Shown here: one piece after another, positions 57,379 to 64,000 of the stretch
Layout of the letters: each line of letters begins with the position of its first letter
Position numbering within the stretch: the stretch's first letter is position 1
DNA from: Opitutia bacterium
GTDB lineage: Bacteria; Verrucomicrobiota; Verrucomicrobiia; Opitutales; UBA953
NCBI GenBank assembly: GCA_947470855.1
Contig: CANIUQ010000001.1
Coordinates: 55,929 to 119,928 of the forward strand
DNA: 64,000 nucleotides
Direction: 5' to 3'
Translations under genes and position numbers: made by a program
The notes under the pieces: model-generated
Databases searched by the model: none
Seen by the model: the letters and a program-made list of their open reading frames with translations, nothing else
Told to the model about the DNA's origin: nothing

Positions 57379-57717
57379 TTATTTAGTGGCGGAACCGAGA
57401 GCCACGCGAATGTGGCTCATGGATTTATGGATGGGGTGAGCAGAACCACGTGCGGCAGCGAGCGAGCGCTTGAGCACGGGACCTTGATTAACCGTTGCCG
57501 AAACCACGACCAAGTCGGTACTCGAGAGGTTGTGATTATTTTCGGCATTGGCGATGGCGCTGGCCAATGTCTTGGCGAGAAGGCGTGCCGACTTGCGAGG
57601 AATGAAGCGGAGGAGTTGAATCGCTTCTTCGGCAGGAAGGCCTTGAATTTGGCGAGCAACTTCGCGCACCTTTTGCGGTGACATACGAGCGAAGCGAGTG
57701 GTGGCATGAACTTCCAT
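57379..57717 (-). CDS. rplV: 50S ribosomal protein L22
   Basis: The 112-residue exit-tunnel protein has SPQKVREVARQIQGLPAEEA and the tunnel hairpin near AAARGSAHPIHKSMSHIRVA. It is 21 bases after the inserted secreted-protein gene instead of directly following rpsS. Confidence 0.97.
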   Translation of the reverse strand: MEVHATTRFARMSPQKVREVARQIQGLPAEEAIQLLRFIPRKSARLLAKTLASAIANAENNHNLSSTDLVVVSATVNQGPVLKRSLAAARGSAHPIHKSMSHIRVALGSATK

Positions 57718-57738
57718 GATAGTATAAAGATTAGGTAA

Positions 57739-58077
57739 TTAAATTCGTGGGTTAGCGCGCAAAGCAACGGCGTCGCCTGCAGCAATAGTTTGTTGATTTT
57801 CCAAAGAAAGAATCAGTGCGACAGCTCTCTGTTCCGTGGCTTCGGCAATGACAATCGTAGCTAGGGGCTTGCTTTCCCGGGTGACGAGGCAAACCGACCC
57901 AGGTCGAAAACCATGGTTGTAGCCAGCGGAGAGCACAATGAGATCAGCACTCTGCGACAAGACCACTTCCGAAACAGCTGCACGACCGCTGGATCCCGCC
58001 GTCCCCAAAGCACGTCCATCCATAGCCACCAGTAAAGGTGCCACGAGACATAGGAGCATGGAGAAAGCGAAACGCAT
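57739..58077 (-). CDS. Small secreted protein inserted in the S10 operon
   Basis: The ATG at 58077 gives 112 residues and a signal peptide, MRFAFSMLLCLVAPLLVAMD. The mature part is a small beta-rich domain: AVSEVVLSQSADLIVLSAG, then GYNHGFRPGSVCLVT, KPLATIVIAEATEQRAVALI and TIAAGDAVALRANPRI. This pattern of a G-rich turn, a PG-x-x-CLV strand and a terminal GD-A-V resembles small barrel domains such as the FlgT C-terminal type, but I cannot name a family with confidence. It lies 6 bases after rpsS and 21 before rplV, so it must be transcribed with ribosomal proteins. Function unknown. Confidence 0.8.
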   Translation of the reverse strand: MRFAFSMLLCLVAPLLVAMDGRALGTAGSSGRAAVSEVVLSQSADLIVLSAGYNHGFRPGSVCLVTRESKPLATIVIAEATEQRAVALILSLENQQTIAAGDAVALRANPRI

Positions 58078-58083
58078 CAATGA

Positions 58084-58362
58084 TTACTGAGCTTCCTTGC
58101 GTGAAGGTTGAGTGTGTTGACGGAAAGTACGCGTAGGTGCGAACTCACCAAGTTTGTGACCCACCATGTTTTCGGTGATGTAGACAGGGACAAAAGCCTT
58201 GCCATTATGCACCTCGAGATTGAGCCCGACAAAGTCAGGGGTAACCGTGGAACGGCGAGACCATGTTTTAATGGGCTTGCGATTGCTAGTCTTCTGCGCC
58301 GCCACAACCTTATCGGTAAGATGAGGGTCAACAAAGAATCCTTTTTTACGAGAACGTGACAT
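58084..58362 (-). CDS. rpsS: 30S ribosomal protein S19
   Basis: The 92-residue protein starts [19 protein letters not shown] and has [20 protein letters not shown] with the terminal basic segment. It lies 12 bases after rplB; the next gene is the inserted secreted-protein gene, not rplV. Confidence 0.98.
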   Translation of the reverse strand: MSRSRKKGFFVDPHLTDKVVAAQKTSNRKPIKTWSRRSTVTPDFVGLNLEVHNGKAFVPVYITENMVGHKLGEFAPTRTFRQHTQPSRKEAQ

Positions 58363-58374
58363 GGTTAAGAGAAA

Positions 58375-59235
58375 TTAGGCTTGTTTAACTTTGCGACCGT
58401 TACGACGGACGATGATTTGATTATTGGAAGCCTTGGACTTAGTACGCGTTGGGAAGCCCTTCGCTAATTGTCCCCAAGGAGACTTCAATTGCTGACGGCC
58501 ACCTCCACCTTTGGATTTACCACCACCACCACCCATCGGGTGGTCGACTGGATTCATCGCCATACCACGAACGCGTGGACGACGACCCTTCCAACGGGCA
58601 CGTCCCGCTTTGCCGAGGCTAGCATTTTGATGTTCCAAGTTTCCAACAATACCAATGGTCGCACGACAATCAGCGTTGAGGTAACGTTGCTCACCAGAAG
58701 GCATACGCAGAATTGCACGATCAGCTTCAATACCAAGGAGCTGAGCATAACCACCCGCAGAACGAGCAATTTGTGCACCTTTACCTGGTTCTAACTCAAT
58801 GCAGTGAATGAAAGTCGCTGGCGCAATTAAACGCAAAGGCAGAGATAAACCGGGAGTCAGTTGGTCTTGTGGCTTTGTGGTGCTAACAACGACATCACCG
58901 ACTTTGAGACCATCGGGAGCCAAAATGTAGGATAAACTCTTATCAGCGTATTCCAAGAGAGCGAGGTGAGCAGTACGATTAGGGTCATACTCTAAACGCA
59001 AGACGGAGGCAGGCTGATCAAGGCGATCGCGACGGAAGTCGATGGTGCGATAAAGCTTCTTATGACCTCCACCACGACGGCGGGAGGTAATACGACCGTA
59101 GCAATTACGACCACGGGCACGATGATTGCTCTCCAAGAGTTGACGCTCGGGGCGACCCTTGTGCAAACCTTCGGTCTTAACGCGAGTGAGGAAGCGTTGA
59201 CCTGGGGTGATTGGACGTGATGAAACGAGAGACAT
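58375..59235 (-). CDS. rplB: 50S ribosomal protein L2
   Basis: The 286-residue protein of the peptidyl-transferase region has GRNCYGRITSRRRGGGHKK, the central GAQIARSAGGYAQLLG and the C-terminal VRGMAMNPVDHPMGGGGGKS with its functional histidine. It lies 13 bases after rplW. Confidence 0.98.
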   Translation of the reverse strand: MSLVSSRPITPGQRFLTRVKTEGLHKGRPERQLLESNHRARGRNCYGRITSRRRGGGHKKLYRTIDFRRDRLDQPASVLRLEYDPNRTAHLALLEYADKSLSYILAPDGLKVGDVVVSTTKPQDQLTPGLSLPLRLIAPATFIHCIELEPGKGAQIARSAGGYAQLLGIEADRAILRMPSGEQRYLNADCRATIGIVGNLEHQNASLGKAGRARWKGRRPRVRGMAMNPVDHPMGGGGGKSKGGGGRQQLKSPWGQLAKGFPTRTKSKASNNQIIVRRNGRKVKQA

Positions 59236-59248
59236 AGGAACAGACGAC

Positions 59249-59536
59249 TTAAGCGAAGGAGATGACGTCGCCCTTCTTCAGGGTGACAATGGCACGACGC
59301 GAAGGAGTTTCGGTGTAAATCGCACCACCGCCGAGGCGGCTGCGACGCACTTTACCCTTACGTACGAGGATGTTAACTTTGAGAACCGTAACCTTGTAAG
59401 CAGCTTCGATAGCAGCCTTGACCTGTGCACGATCTGCACCGGGAAGGATTTCGAAAACGTACTTATTGGCTTCACCTAAGACGGAAGCCTTTTCGGTGAA
59501 AATGGGGCGACTGATGATAGCAGAAGCGAGTTTCAT
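59249..59536 (-). CDS. rplW: 50S ribosomal protein L23
   Basis: The 95-residue protein has IISRPIFTEKASVLGEANKY and KAAIEAAYKVTVLKVNILVR. It forms the trigger-factor and SRP docking site at the exit tunnel. It lies 5 bases after rplD. Confidence 0.97.
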   Translation of the reverse strand: MKLASAIISRPIFTEKASVLGEANKYVFEILPGADRAQVKAAIEAAYKVTVLKVNILVRKGKVRRSRLGGGAIYTETPSRRAIVTLKKGDVISFA

Positions 59537-59541
59537 GTGGA

Positions 59542-60168
59542 TTAGTTTTTCGTGCGGGCAAGCACTTGATTTAAGCCATCAACGGTAATCAGAACGCGAG
59601 GGTTCTTCACCAAATCGAGAGCATTGAGGTTAGAGGAATTAGAAAATACTGCACGGCTGAGATTGCGACTCGCGCGAAGCACGGGCTCACTCCAAGAGCT
59701 ATCAACGACCAAGAGACGTTTACCTTCGGGGCTAACATTCTTGAGCACTTTTGCAAAAAGAGCGGTCTTGGGTTTTGCTAATTCAAAGCGCTCGATAACG
59801 GCCAACCCGCCATCGGAAGCGAGGTCGAAGAGAGCACGTTGCAGAGCCAATTTCTTCGATTGTGCGGTGATGGTCTTTGACCAGTCGCGAGGACGTGGGC
59901 CGAAAACGATACCACCTTTGAAGAGTTGCGGTGCACGCTTGTCGCCGTGGCGAGATCCACCTGAACCTTTTTGAGGTAAAATCTTCACACCTGAACCAGC
60001 GACCTCACCATAGTCCTTCGTTTTGGAAGTTCCTTGGCGCTTATTCGCTTGGTAGGAAACCACAACCTGCTTCAAGAGTGCGACACCTTTATCGCCTTCG
60101 AAAGCTGGAATATCGAAATCCTTTTCAGTGAAAGAGGAGCCATCTGACTTATAAACTTTGAGCTTCAT
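59542..60168 (-). CDS. rplD: 50S ribosomal protein L4
   Basis: The 208-residue protein has the L4 loop KRQGTSKTKDYGEVAGSG and the GGIVFGPRPRDWSKTI block, then the C-terminal Rossmann-like domain. In E. coli it is the autoregulator of the S10 operon. It lies 20 bases after rplC. Confidence 0.98.
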   Translation of the reverse strand: MKLKVYKSDGSSFTEKDFDIPAFEGDKGVALLKQVVVSYQANKRQGTSKTKDYGEVAGSGVKILPQKGSGGSRHGDKRAPQLFKGGIVFGPRPRDWSKTITAQSKKLALQRALFDLASDGGLAVIERFELAKPKTALFAKVLKNVSPEGKRLLVVDSSWSEPVLRASRNLSRAVFSNSSNLNALDLVKNPRVLITVDGLNQVLARTKN

Positions 60169-60188
60169 AGGAGCGTAAAGAGTGAGAA

Positions 60189-60830
60189 TTATTTGGTAAC
60201 AGGAGCTTTCTTGGCTGGACGAACGAGCACGAGCTCACCGTTGGCACCAGGGAAACTACCCTTAATGAGGAGGAGATTTTTCTCGGCGAGCACTTGCACG
60301 ACGCGAAGGTTTTGTACGGTACGACGAACCGAGCCCATGTGACCAGGCATACGCTTACCCTTGAAAACGTGACCAGGGGTTTGACGCATACCAATCGAAC
60401 CAATTCGACGGTGCATCATGTGACCGTGCGAGTCGGGCTGACCGGACATATTGTGACGCTTCATTACACCTTGGAAACCACGACCTTTAACCGTGCCGAT
60501 GACATCGACCATCTGGCCAGGAGAAAACTTTTCGACCGTGATTACGTCGCCGACTTTAACTTCAGCCGCAGCAGGCAAACGAATTTCTTGCAAATGGTTA
60601 ACGGGTGCGACGCCCGCTTTCTTGAGGTGACCGAGTTCAGCGGCAGAGAGACGACTCTCTTTCTGCGAACCAAAGCCGATTTGCACAGCGTGATAGCCGT
60701 CAGTCTCAAGGGTCTTAACCTGAGTAACAGGACAAGGCCCAGCTTGAACGACCGTAACAGGGACGAGGTTATTCTCCCCGTCGTATACCTGAGTCATTCC
60801 GATTTTTTTACCGAGTAGTTGGTGTTTCAT
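60189..60830 (-). CDS. rplC: 50S ribosomal protein L3
   Basis: The 213-residue protein starts MKHQLLGKKIGMTQVYDGEN and has the conserved FQGVMKRHNMSGQPDSHGHM block, which reaches the peptidyl-transferase centre. It follows rpsJ after an unusual 128-base spacer with several hairpins. Confidence 0.98.
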   Translation of the reverse strand: MKHQLLGKKIGMTQVYDGENNLVPVTVVQAGPCPVTQVKTLETDGYHAVQIGFGSQKESRLSAAELGHLKKAGVAPVNHLQEIRLPAAAEVKVGDVITVEKFSPGQMVDVIGTVKGRGFQGVMKRHNMSGQPDSHGHMMHRRIGSIGMRQTPGHVFKGKRMPGHMGSVRRTVQNLRVVQVLAEKNLLLIKGSFPGANGELVLVRPAKKAPVTK

Positions 60831-60840
60831 TTTCTAAGAG

Positions 60841-60909
60841 GCAGGTGATTTCTTGCGAAATCGTTTGGTCATAATGACCTGCTTTAGGCTTTGGATTCCT
60901 TGCGGAGTC
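60841..60909 (-). promoter_or_regulatory. Structured mRNA spacer between rpsJ and rplC
   Basis: On the transcript strand several perfect repeats sit together before rplC. GGTCAT/ATGACC (60867-60879) and GATTTC-GCAA-GAAATC (60847-60862) form two hairpins. An outer GCAGGT/ACCTGC stem (60841-60846 with 60877-60882) would enclose them but shares the bases of the first, so two folds are mutually exclusive. A further GCAA-capped stem with one mismatch is at 60894-60909. The layout suggests a ribosomal-protein autoregulatory leader; only the pairing is seen directly. Confidence 0.45.
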
Positions 60910-60958
60910 TTGGTCCTGGCGGCGCCTGCGTTTGAGGTTTAGGTTGAGGGTTAAAAGT

Positions 60959-61270
60959 TTAGGCGATGATGTTAATGTTCACGCCAGAGGGCATATTGAG
61001 CTTACGCAACTCGTCGACGGTCTGCGCATTAGGCTCGATAATTTCAATCAGGCGCTTGTGGGTACGGATTTCAAATTGATCCATCGACTTTTTGTCGACG
61101 TGGGGAGAACGGTTCACCGTGAGTCGCTCGACTGCGGTTGGCAGAGGAATAGGACCAGAAACGCGGGCGCCCGTGCGCTTAGCGGTATCAACAATTTCGT
61201 TAGCGGATTGATCCACCATACGATAATCAAACCCTTTAAGTTTGATACGAATTTTCATCAGGCTAGCCAT
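60959..61270 (-). CDS. rpsJ: 30S ribosomal protein S10
   Basis: The 103-residue protein also acts with NusB in antitermination. The start at 61270 reads [20 protein letters not shown]; the Met at residue 5 (61258) is an alternative giving the usual length. The [20 protein letters not shown] and [19 protein letters not shown] blocks are intact. It follows fusA by 27 bases. Confidence 0.97.
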   Translation of the reverse strand: MASLMKIRIKLKGFDYRMVDQSANEIVDTAKRTGARVSGPIPLPTAVERLTVNRSPHVDKKSMDQFEIRTHKRLIEIIEPNAQTVDELRKLNMPSGVNINIIA

Positions 61271-61297
61271 CGGAGAAGTGTAGTGAGGATTGAGAGA

Positions 61298-63445
61298 TTA
61301 GGTACGAGCAGGTGCGCGAGAAGAAGTCTCGACGACTTGCTTGAGAATATTTGCAGGAACTTGCGCGAAGTTGCTTGGTTCCATGGTGTAAGAAGCACGT
61401 CCTTTAGAAAGCGAGCGAACGTCGGTGGCGTAACCAAACATTTCGGCTAAAGGTACGAGACAGTTGATATTACAAAGACCAGACTTGGTTTCCATGCCTT
61501 GAATTTGGCCACGACGACGATTCAAGTCGCCCATGATATCGCCTTGGTACTCTTCTGGAGTCACCACTTCGACTTTCATGATAGGCTCAAGCAAGATTGG
61601 TTTAGCGTCTTTCATCGCATCCTTGAACGCGAAGATACCTGCCATCTTAAAGGCCATTTCGTTTGAATCGACTTCGTGGAAAGAGCCAAAAACGATACGA
61701 GCCTTGAAATCAATCACGGGATAACCAGCGACCGTTCCATTGTTCGCGGCTTCGTTAATACCTTCAATCGTAGGCTTGATGTATTCTTTAGGAATAACAC
61801 CTCCGACGATTTCGTTAACGATTTCGGTACCCTTACCAGGGTTAGCTTCGAGTTTAATTTCAGCGTGACCATACTGACCGCGACCACCCGACTGACGGAT
61901 AAATTTACCAACTCCGTCCGCACTGGTCGTGATGGTTTCACGATAGGAAATTTGTGGCTTACCCGATTTCGCTTCGACTTTAAATTCGCGCTTCAGACGA
62001 TCGACAATGATTTCAAGGTGTAACTCACCCATTCCAGAAATCAGAGTCTGTCCAGTTTCTTGATTGGAAGAAACACGGAAAGTAGGATCTTCTTTTGCTA
62101 AACGCTGTAGACCAATCGAAAGACGCTCTTGGTCGGCCTTGGAGTTGGGCTCGATGGACATCGAGATAACAGGATCGGCGAAAGTAGGTGGTTCAAGAAC
62201 TAGGTCGTCCTCCAAAGTGAGAGTATCGCCAGTAATAACATCCTTCGGTCCGATAATGGCACAGATGTCACCCGAGTAGGCGACGTCGATTTCTTCACGG
62301 TCCATCGCACGCAAGAGAACAATGCGAGAGATGCGCTCGTTGGAGCGAGTGCGAGGATTGTAAAGGTTATCACCTTTCTTCAATTGACCGCGGTAAACAC
62401 GGAAGAAGACGAGCTGACCGACGAAAGGATCGGCCCACAACTTAAAGCAAAGGCCAGTAACTTTTTGGCTATCATCGGCATTGATGCGAATTTCGCTTTC
62501 ACCATCATCGGTGAAGGCACGCTGACCACCCATGTCGATGGGAGAAGGCAAGAAGTCGACGACGCAGTCGAGCAACATCTGTACACCTTTATTTTTGAAA
62601 GCGGAACCAGGAATAACCCCGATGAAATTCATCGAAAGGGTTGCCTTACGAATACCATGACGAATTTCTTCGACGGTAATTTCCTGACCTTCGAGGTATT
62701 TGTTGGCCAGAACATCATCAAAATCGGCTAAAGCTTCGAGCAGTCCATCGCGCCATTTCTTCGCTTCGGCTTTTTGGGCTTCAGGAATTTCGACGACATC
62801 AAACTTCATGCCGCGAGGATCCTTTTCGTCGTAAAGATAAGCGACATTCTTAATCAAATCGATGAGACCCTTAAATTCTTCTCCTTGTCCAATCGGAATA
62901 AAGAGAGGGTGAGCATTACCTTTCAACTTGGTGCGAATGTCATCAACTGCACCAAAGTAATCAGCGCCCGTACGATCCATCTTATTGACGAAAGCAATGC
63001 GTGGAACGCGATACTTATTCATCTGACGCCATACCGTTTCGGACTGAGGTTGTACGCCAGCAACAGCACAAAAAACAGCGACCGCACCATCCAAGACACG
63101 CAAGGAACGCTCAACTTCAGCAGTGAAGTCTACGTGGCCAGGTGTATCGATAATGTTAATACGGTGATCAATGTTGGCAAAAGGACCTTCTTTAGTTTTC
63201 CAACCAGCAGAGATAGCCGCCGCGGTAATGGTGATACCACGCTCGCGCTCCTGCTCCATCCAGTCGGTAGTCGCCGTGCCTTCGTGCACTTCACCCATCT
63301 TGTGCACAACACCGGTGTAAAAAAGAATACGCTCGGTCGTCGTTGTCTTGCCCGCGTCAATGTGAGCAGCAATGCCGATGTTCCGGGTGTATTCCAGGGG
63401 GAATTTCCGGTTTGAAGAATTAAGTTTGGAGAGAGTGATTGACAT
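61298..63445 (-). CDS. fusA: Elongation factor G
   Basis: The 715-residue translocation GTPase has the P-loop [12 protein letters not shown], switch II in DTPGHVDF, base recognition NKMD, and complete domains II-V, ending near [20 protein letters not shown]. It lies 47 bases after rpsG. No tuf gene follows it; the tuf copy in this window is at the rpo locus. Confidence 0.99.
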   Translation of the reverse strand: MSITLSKLNSSNRKFPLEYTRNIGIAAHIDAGKTTTTERILFYTGVVHKMGEVHEGTATTDWMEQERERGITITAAAISAGWKTKEGPFANIDHRINIIDTPGHVDFTAEVERSLRVLDGAVAVFCAVAGVQPQSETVWRQMNKYRVPRIAFVNKMDRTGADYFGAVDDIRTKLKGNAHPLFIPIGQGEEFKGLIDLIKNVAYLYDEKDPRGMKFDVVEIPEAQKAEAKKWRDGLLEALADFDDVLANKYLEGQEITVEEIRHGIRKATLSMNFIGVIPGSAFKNKGVQMLLDCVVDFLPSPIDMGGQRAFTDDGESEIRINADDSQKVTGLCFKLWADPFVGQLVFFRVYRGQLKKGDNLYNPRTRSNERISRIVLLRAMDREEIDVAYSGDICAIIGPKDVITGDTLTLEDDLVLEPPTFADPVISMSIEPNSKADQERLSIGLQRLAKEDPTFRVSSNQETGQTLISGMGELHLEIIVDRLKREFKVEAKSGKPQISYRETITTSADGVGKFIRQSGGRGQYGHAEIKLEANPGKGTEIVNEIVGGVIPKEYIKPTIEGINEAANNGTVAGYPVIDFKARIVFGSFHEVDSNEMAFKMAGIFAFKDAMKDAKPILLEPIMKVEVVTPEEYQGDIMGDLNRRRGQIQGMETKSGLCNINCLVPLAEMFGYATDVRSLSKGRASYTMEPSNFAQVPANILKQVVETSSRAPART

Positions 63446-63492
63446 GGTCGGAACCTAAGGCTCGGCCTAAAAGTTTGAGTAAGAGTAAATTT

Positions 63493-63966
63493 TTACCAGC
63501 GGAGGTGAGCGAAAGCGCGGTTAGCTTGAGCCATTTTGTGAGTTTCCTCGCGCTTCTTAACGACGTTTCCAGTATTATTGTAAGCATCAACAATTTCGGC
63601 GGCGAGAGCCTCTGCCATCGAAACACCTTTACGTCCTTCAGCAGCTAATACGACCCAGCGAAGAGCCATGCTGTTTTGCCGCTCGTGACTGACTTCAACA
63701 GGCACTTGATAAGTAGCACCACCAACGCGGCGGCTCTTCACTTCGAGCTTAGGACGGCAATTTTCGAGAGCGCCGAGCAAGAGTTCGACGGGATTTCCTT
63801 TCACTAATTTTTCGGAAACTTTTTCAATCGCACCATAGACGATGCTTTGAGCTAAAGACTTCTTTCCCGACTTCATCACCATGTTGATGAGCTGGCTAAC
63901 CAGAGGACTGCCATAACGGGAATCTGGTTGGTGGGTGCGCTTAACGGCTTTACGACGACGTGACAT
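63493..63966 (-). CDS. rpsG: 30S ribosomal protein S7
   Basis: The 157-residue 30S head protein has RRRKAVKRTHQPDSRYGSPL at the start, GALENCRPKLEVKSRRVGGA in the middle and the terminal KMAQANRAFAHLRW helix. It lies 47 bases before fusA. In the last 17 bases of the window an in-frame minus-strand TAA (63984-63986) preceded by VKKA codons is consistent with the 3' end of rpsL, but that is too short to call. Confidence 0.98.
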   Translation of the reverse strand: MSRRRKAVKRTHQPDSRYGSPLVSQLINMVMKSGKKSLAQSIVYGAIEKVSEKLVKGNPVELLLGALENCRPKLEVKSRRVGGATYQVPVEVSHERQNSMALRWVVLAAEGRKGVSMAEALAAEIVDAYNNTGNVVKKREETHKMAQANRAFAHLRW

Positions 63967-64000
63967 AGAAGTGAAAAATTAAATTAGGCTTTCTTTACTT

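Noticed and set aside
60294..60818. 174-codon plus-strand frame over rplC
   Set aside because: Antisense to a perfect L3 gene, with no domain of its own.
62774..63415. 213-codon plus-strand frame over fusA
   Set aside because: Antisense shadow of the EF-G G domain.
63984..64000. Possible 3' end of rpsL at the right edge
   Set aside because: Only four codons and a stop are visible; the position is right but the evidence is too short.
1..64000. CRISPR arrays, insertion sequences, prophage or genomic island
   Set aside because: No spaced direct repeats, transposase, integrase or terminal inverted repeats were found; gene content is conserved housekeeping throughout.

Overview
The window is a chromosomal housekeeping segment of moderate GC content. 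It carries the two largest information-processing loci of a bacterium plus single-copy metabolic and envelope genes. A signal-peptide-rich, Gram-negative envelope gene set (Wza/Wzc-type polysaccharide export, outer-membrane barrels, a TonB-like protein, HtrA, SppA), a type III glutamine synthetase, a lone rpsU and the r-protein gene order together suggest the PVC group, most likely a Verrucomicrobiota (Opitutae-like) genome. This is inference: there is no 16S rRNA gene in the window. I see no CRISPR array, insertion sequence, integrase or prophage, and no gene-free stretch longer than 300 bases.

Layout. Bases 1-10005: the 3' part of a LysR regulator, a small membrane protein, a 480-aa conserved protein of unknown function, SppA, and a minus-strand polysaccharide-export operon (outer-membrane barrel, Wza-like SLBB protein, Wzc-like tyrosine kinase, M48 lipoprotein protease). 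Bases 10073-23015: the minus-strand run tRNA-Thr, tuf, tRNA-Trp, secE, nusG, rplK, rplA, rplJ, rplL, rpoB, rpoC. It ends in a strong terminator and has an internal attenuator-like hairpin before rpoB. Bases 23122-28786: smc, htrA and a TonB-like gene on the minus strand. Bases 28937-31478: rpsU on plus and glnN on minus, converging on back-to-back terminators; glnN has a near-consensus sigma-54 promoter. Bases 31557-39550: a DUF481 barrel protein, protoporphyrinogen oxidase, an MFS transporter, a DUF362 protein, a GT32-like glycosyltransferase, malate dehydrogenase, a DEDDh exonuclease and a GH128-like lipoprotein. Bases 39566-45943: hrpB, a YfcE-like phosphodiesterase, dnaX, guaA and a membrane zinc-ribbon protein, tightly packed. 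Bases 45962-63966: one minus-strand superoperon (str, S10, spc and alpha) from rpsG and fusA through rplQ, ending in a perfect 11-bp terminator.

How the genes work together. The ribosomal and RNA polymerase loci supply translation, transcription and Sec secretion (secE, secY, map). SMC, DnaX, HrpB and the exonuclease serve chromosome and nucleic-acid maintenance. GlnN and GuaA are linked through nitrogen flow. The export operon, HtrA, SppA, M48 and DUF481 proteins form an envelope biogenesis and quality-control set.

Most notable points: a small secreted-protein gene sits inside the S10 operon between rpsS and rplV; Shine-Dalgarno motifs are almost absent across all ribosomal genes; structured spacers lie before rplC, rplL and rpoB; the Wzc-like kinase has a Gly/Tyr-rich N-terminus; S5 and S11 carry disordered N-terminal extensions; and SecY has an extra predicted C-terminal membrane segment.
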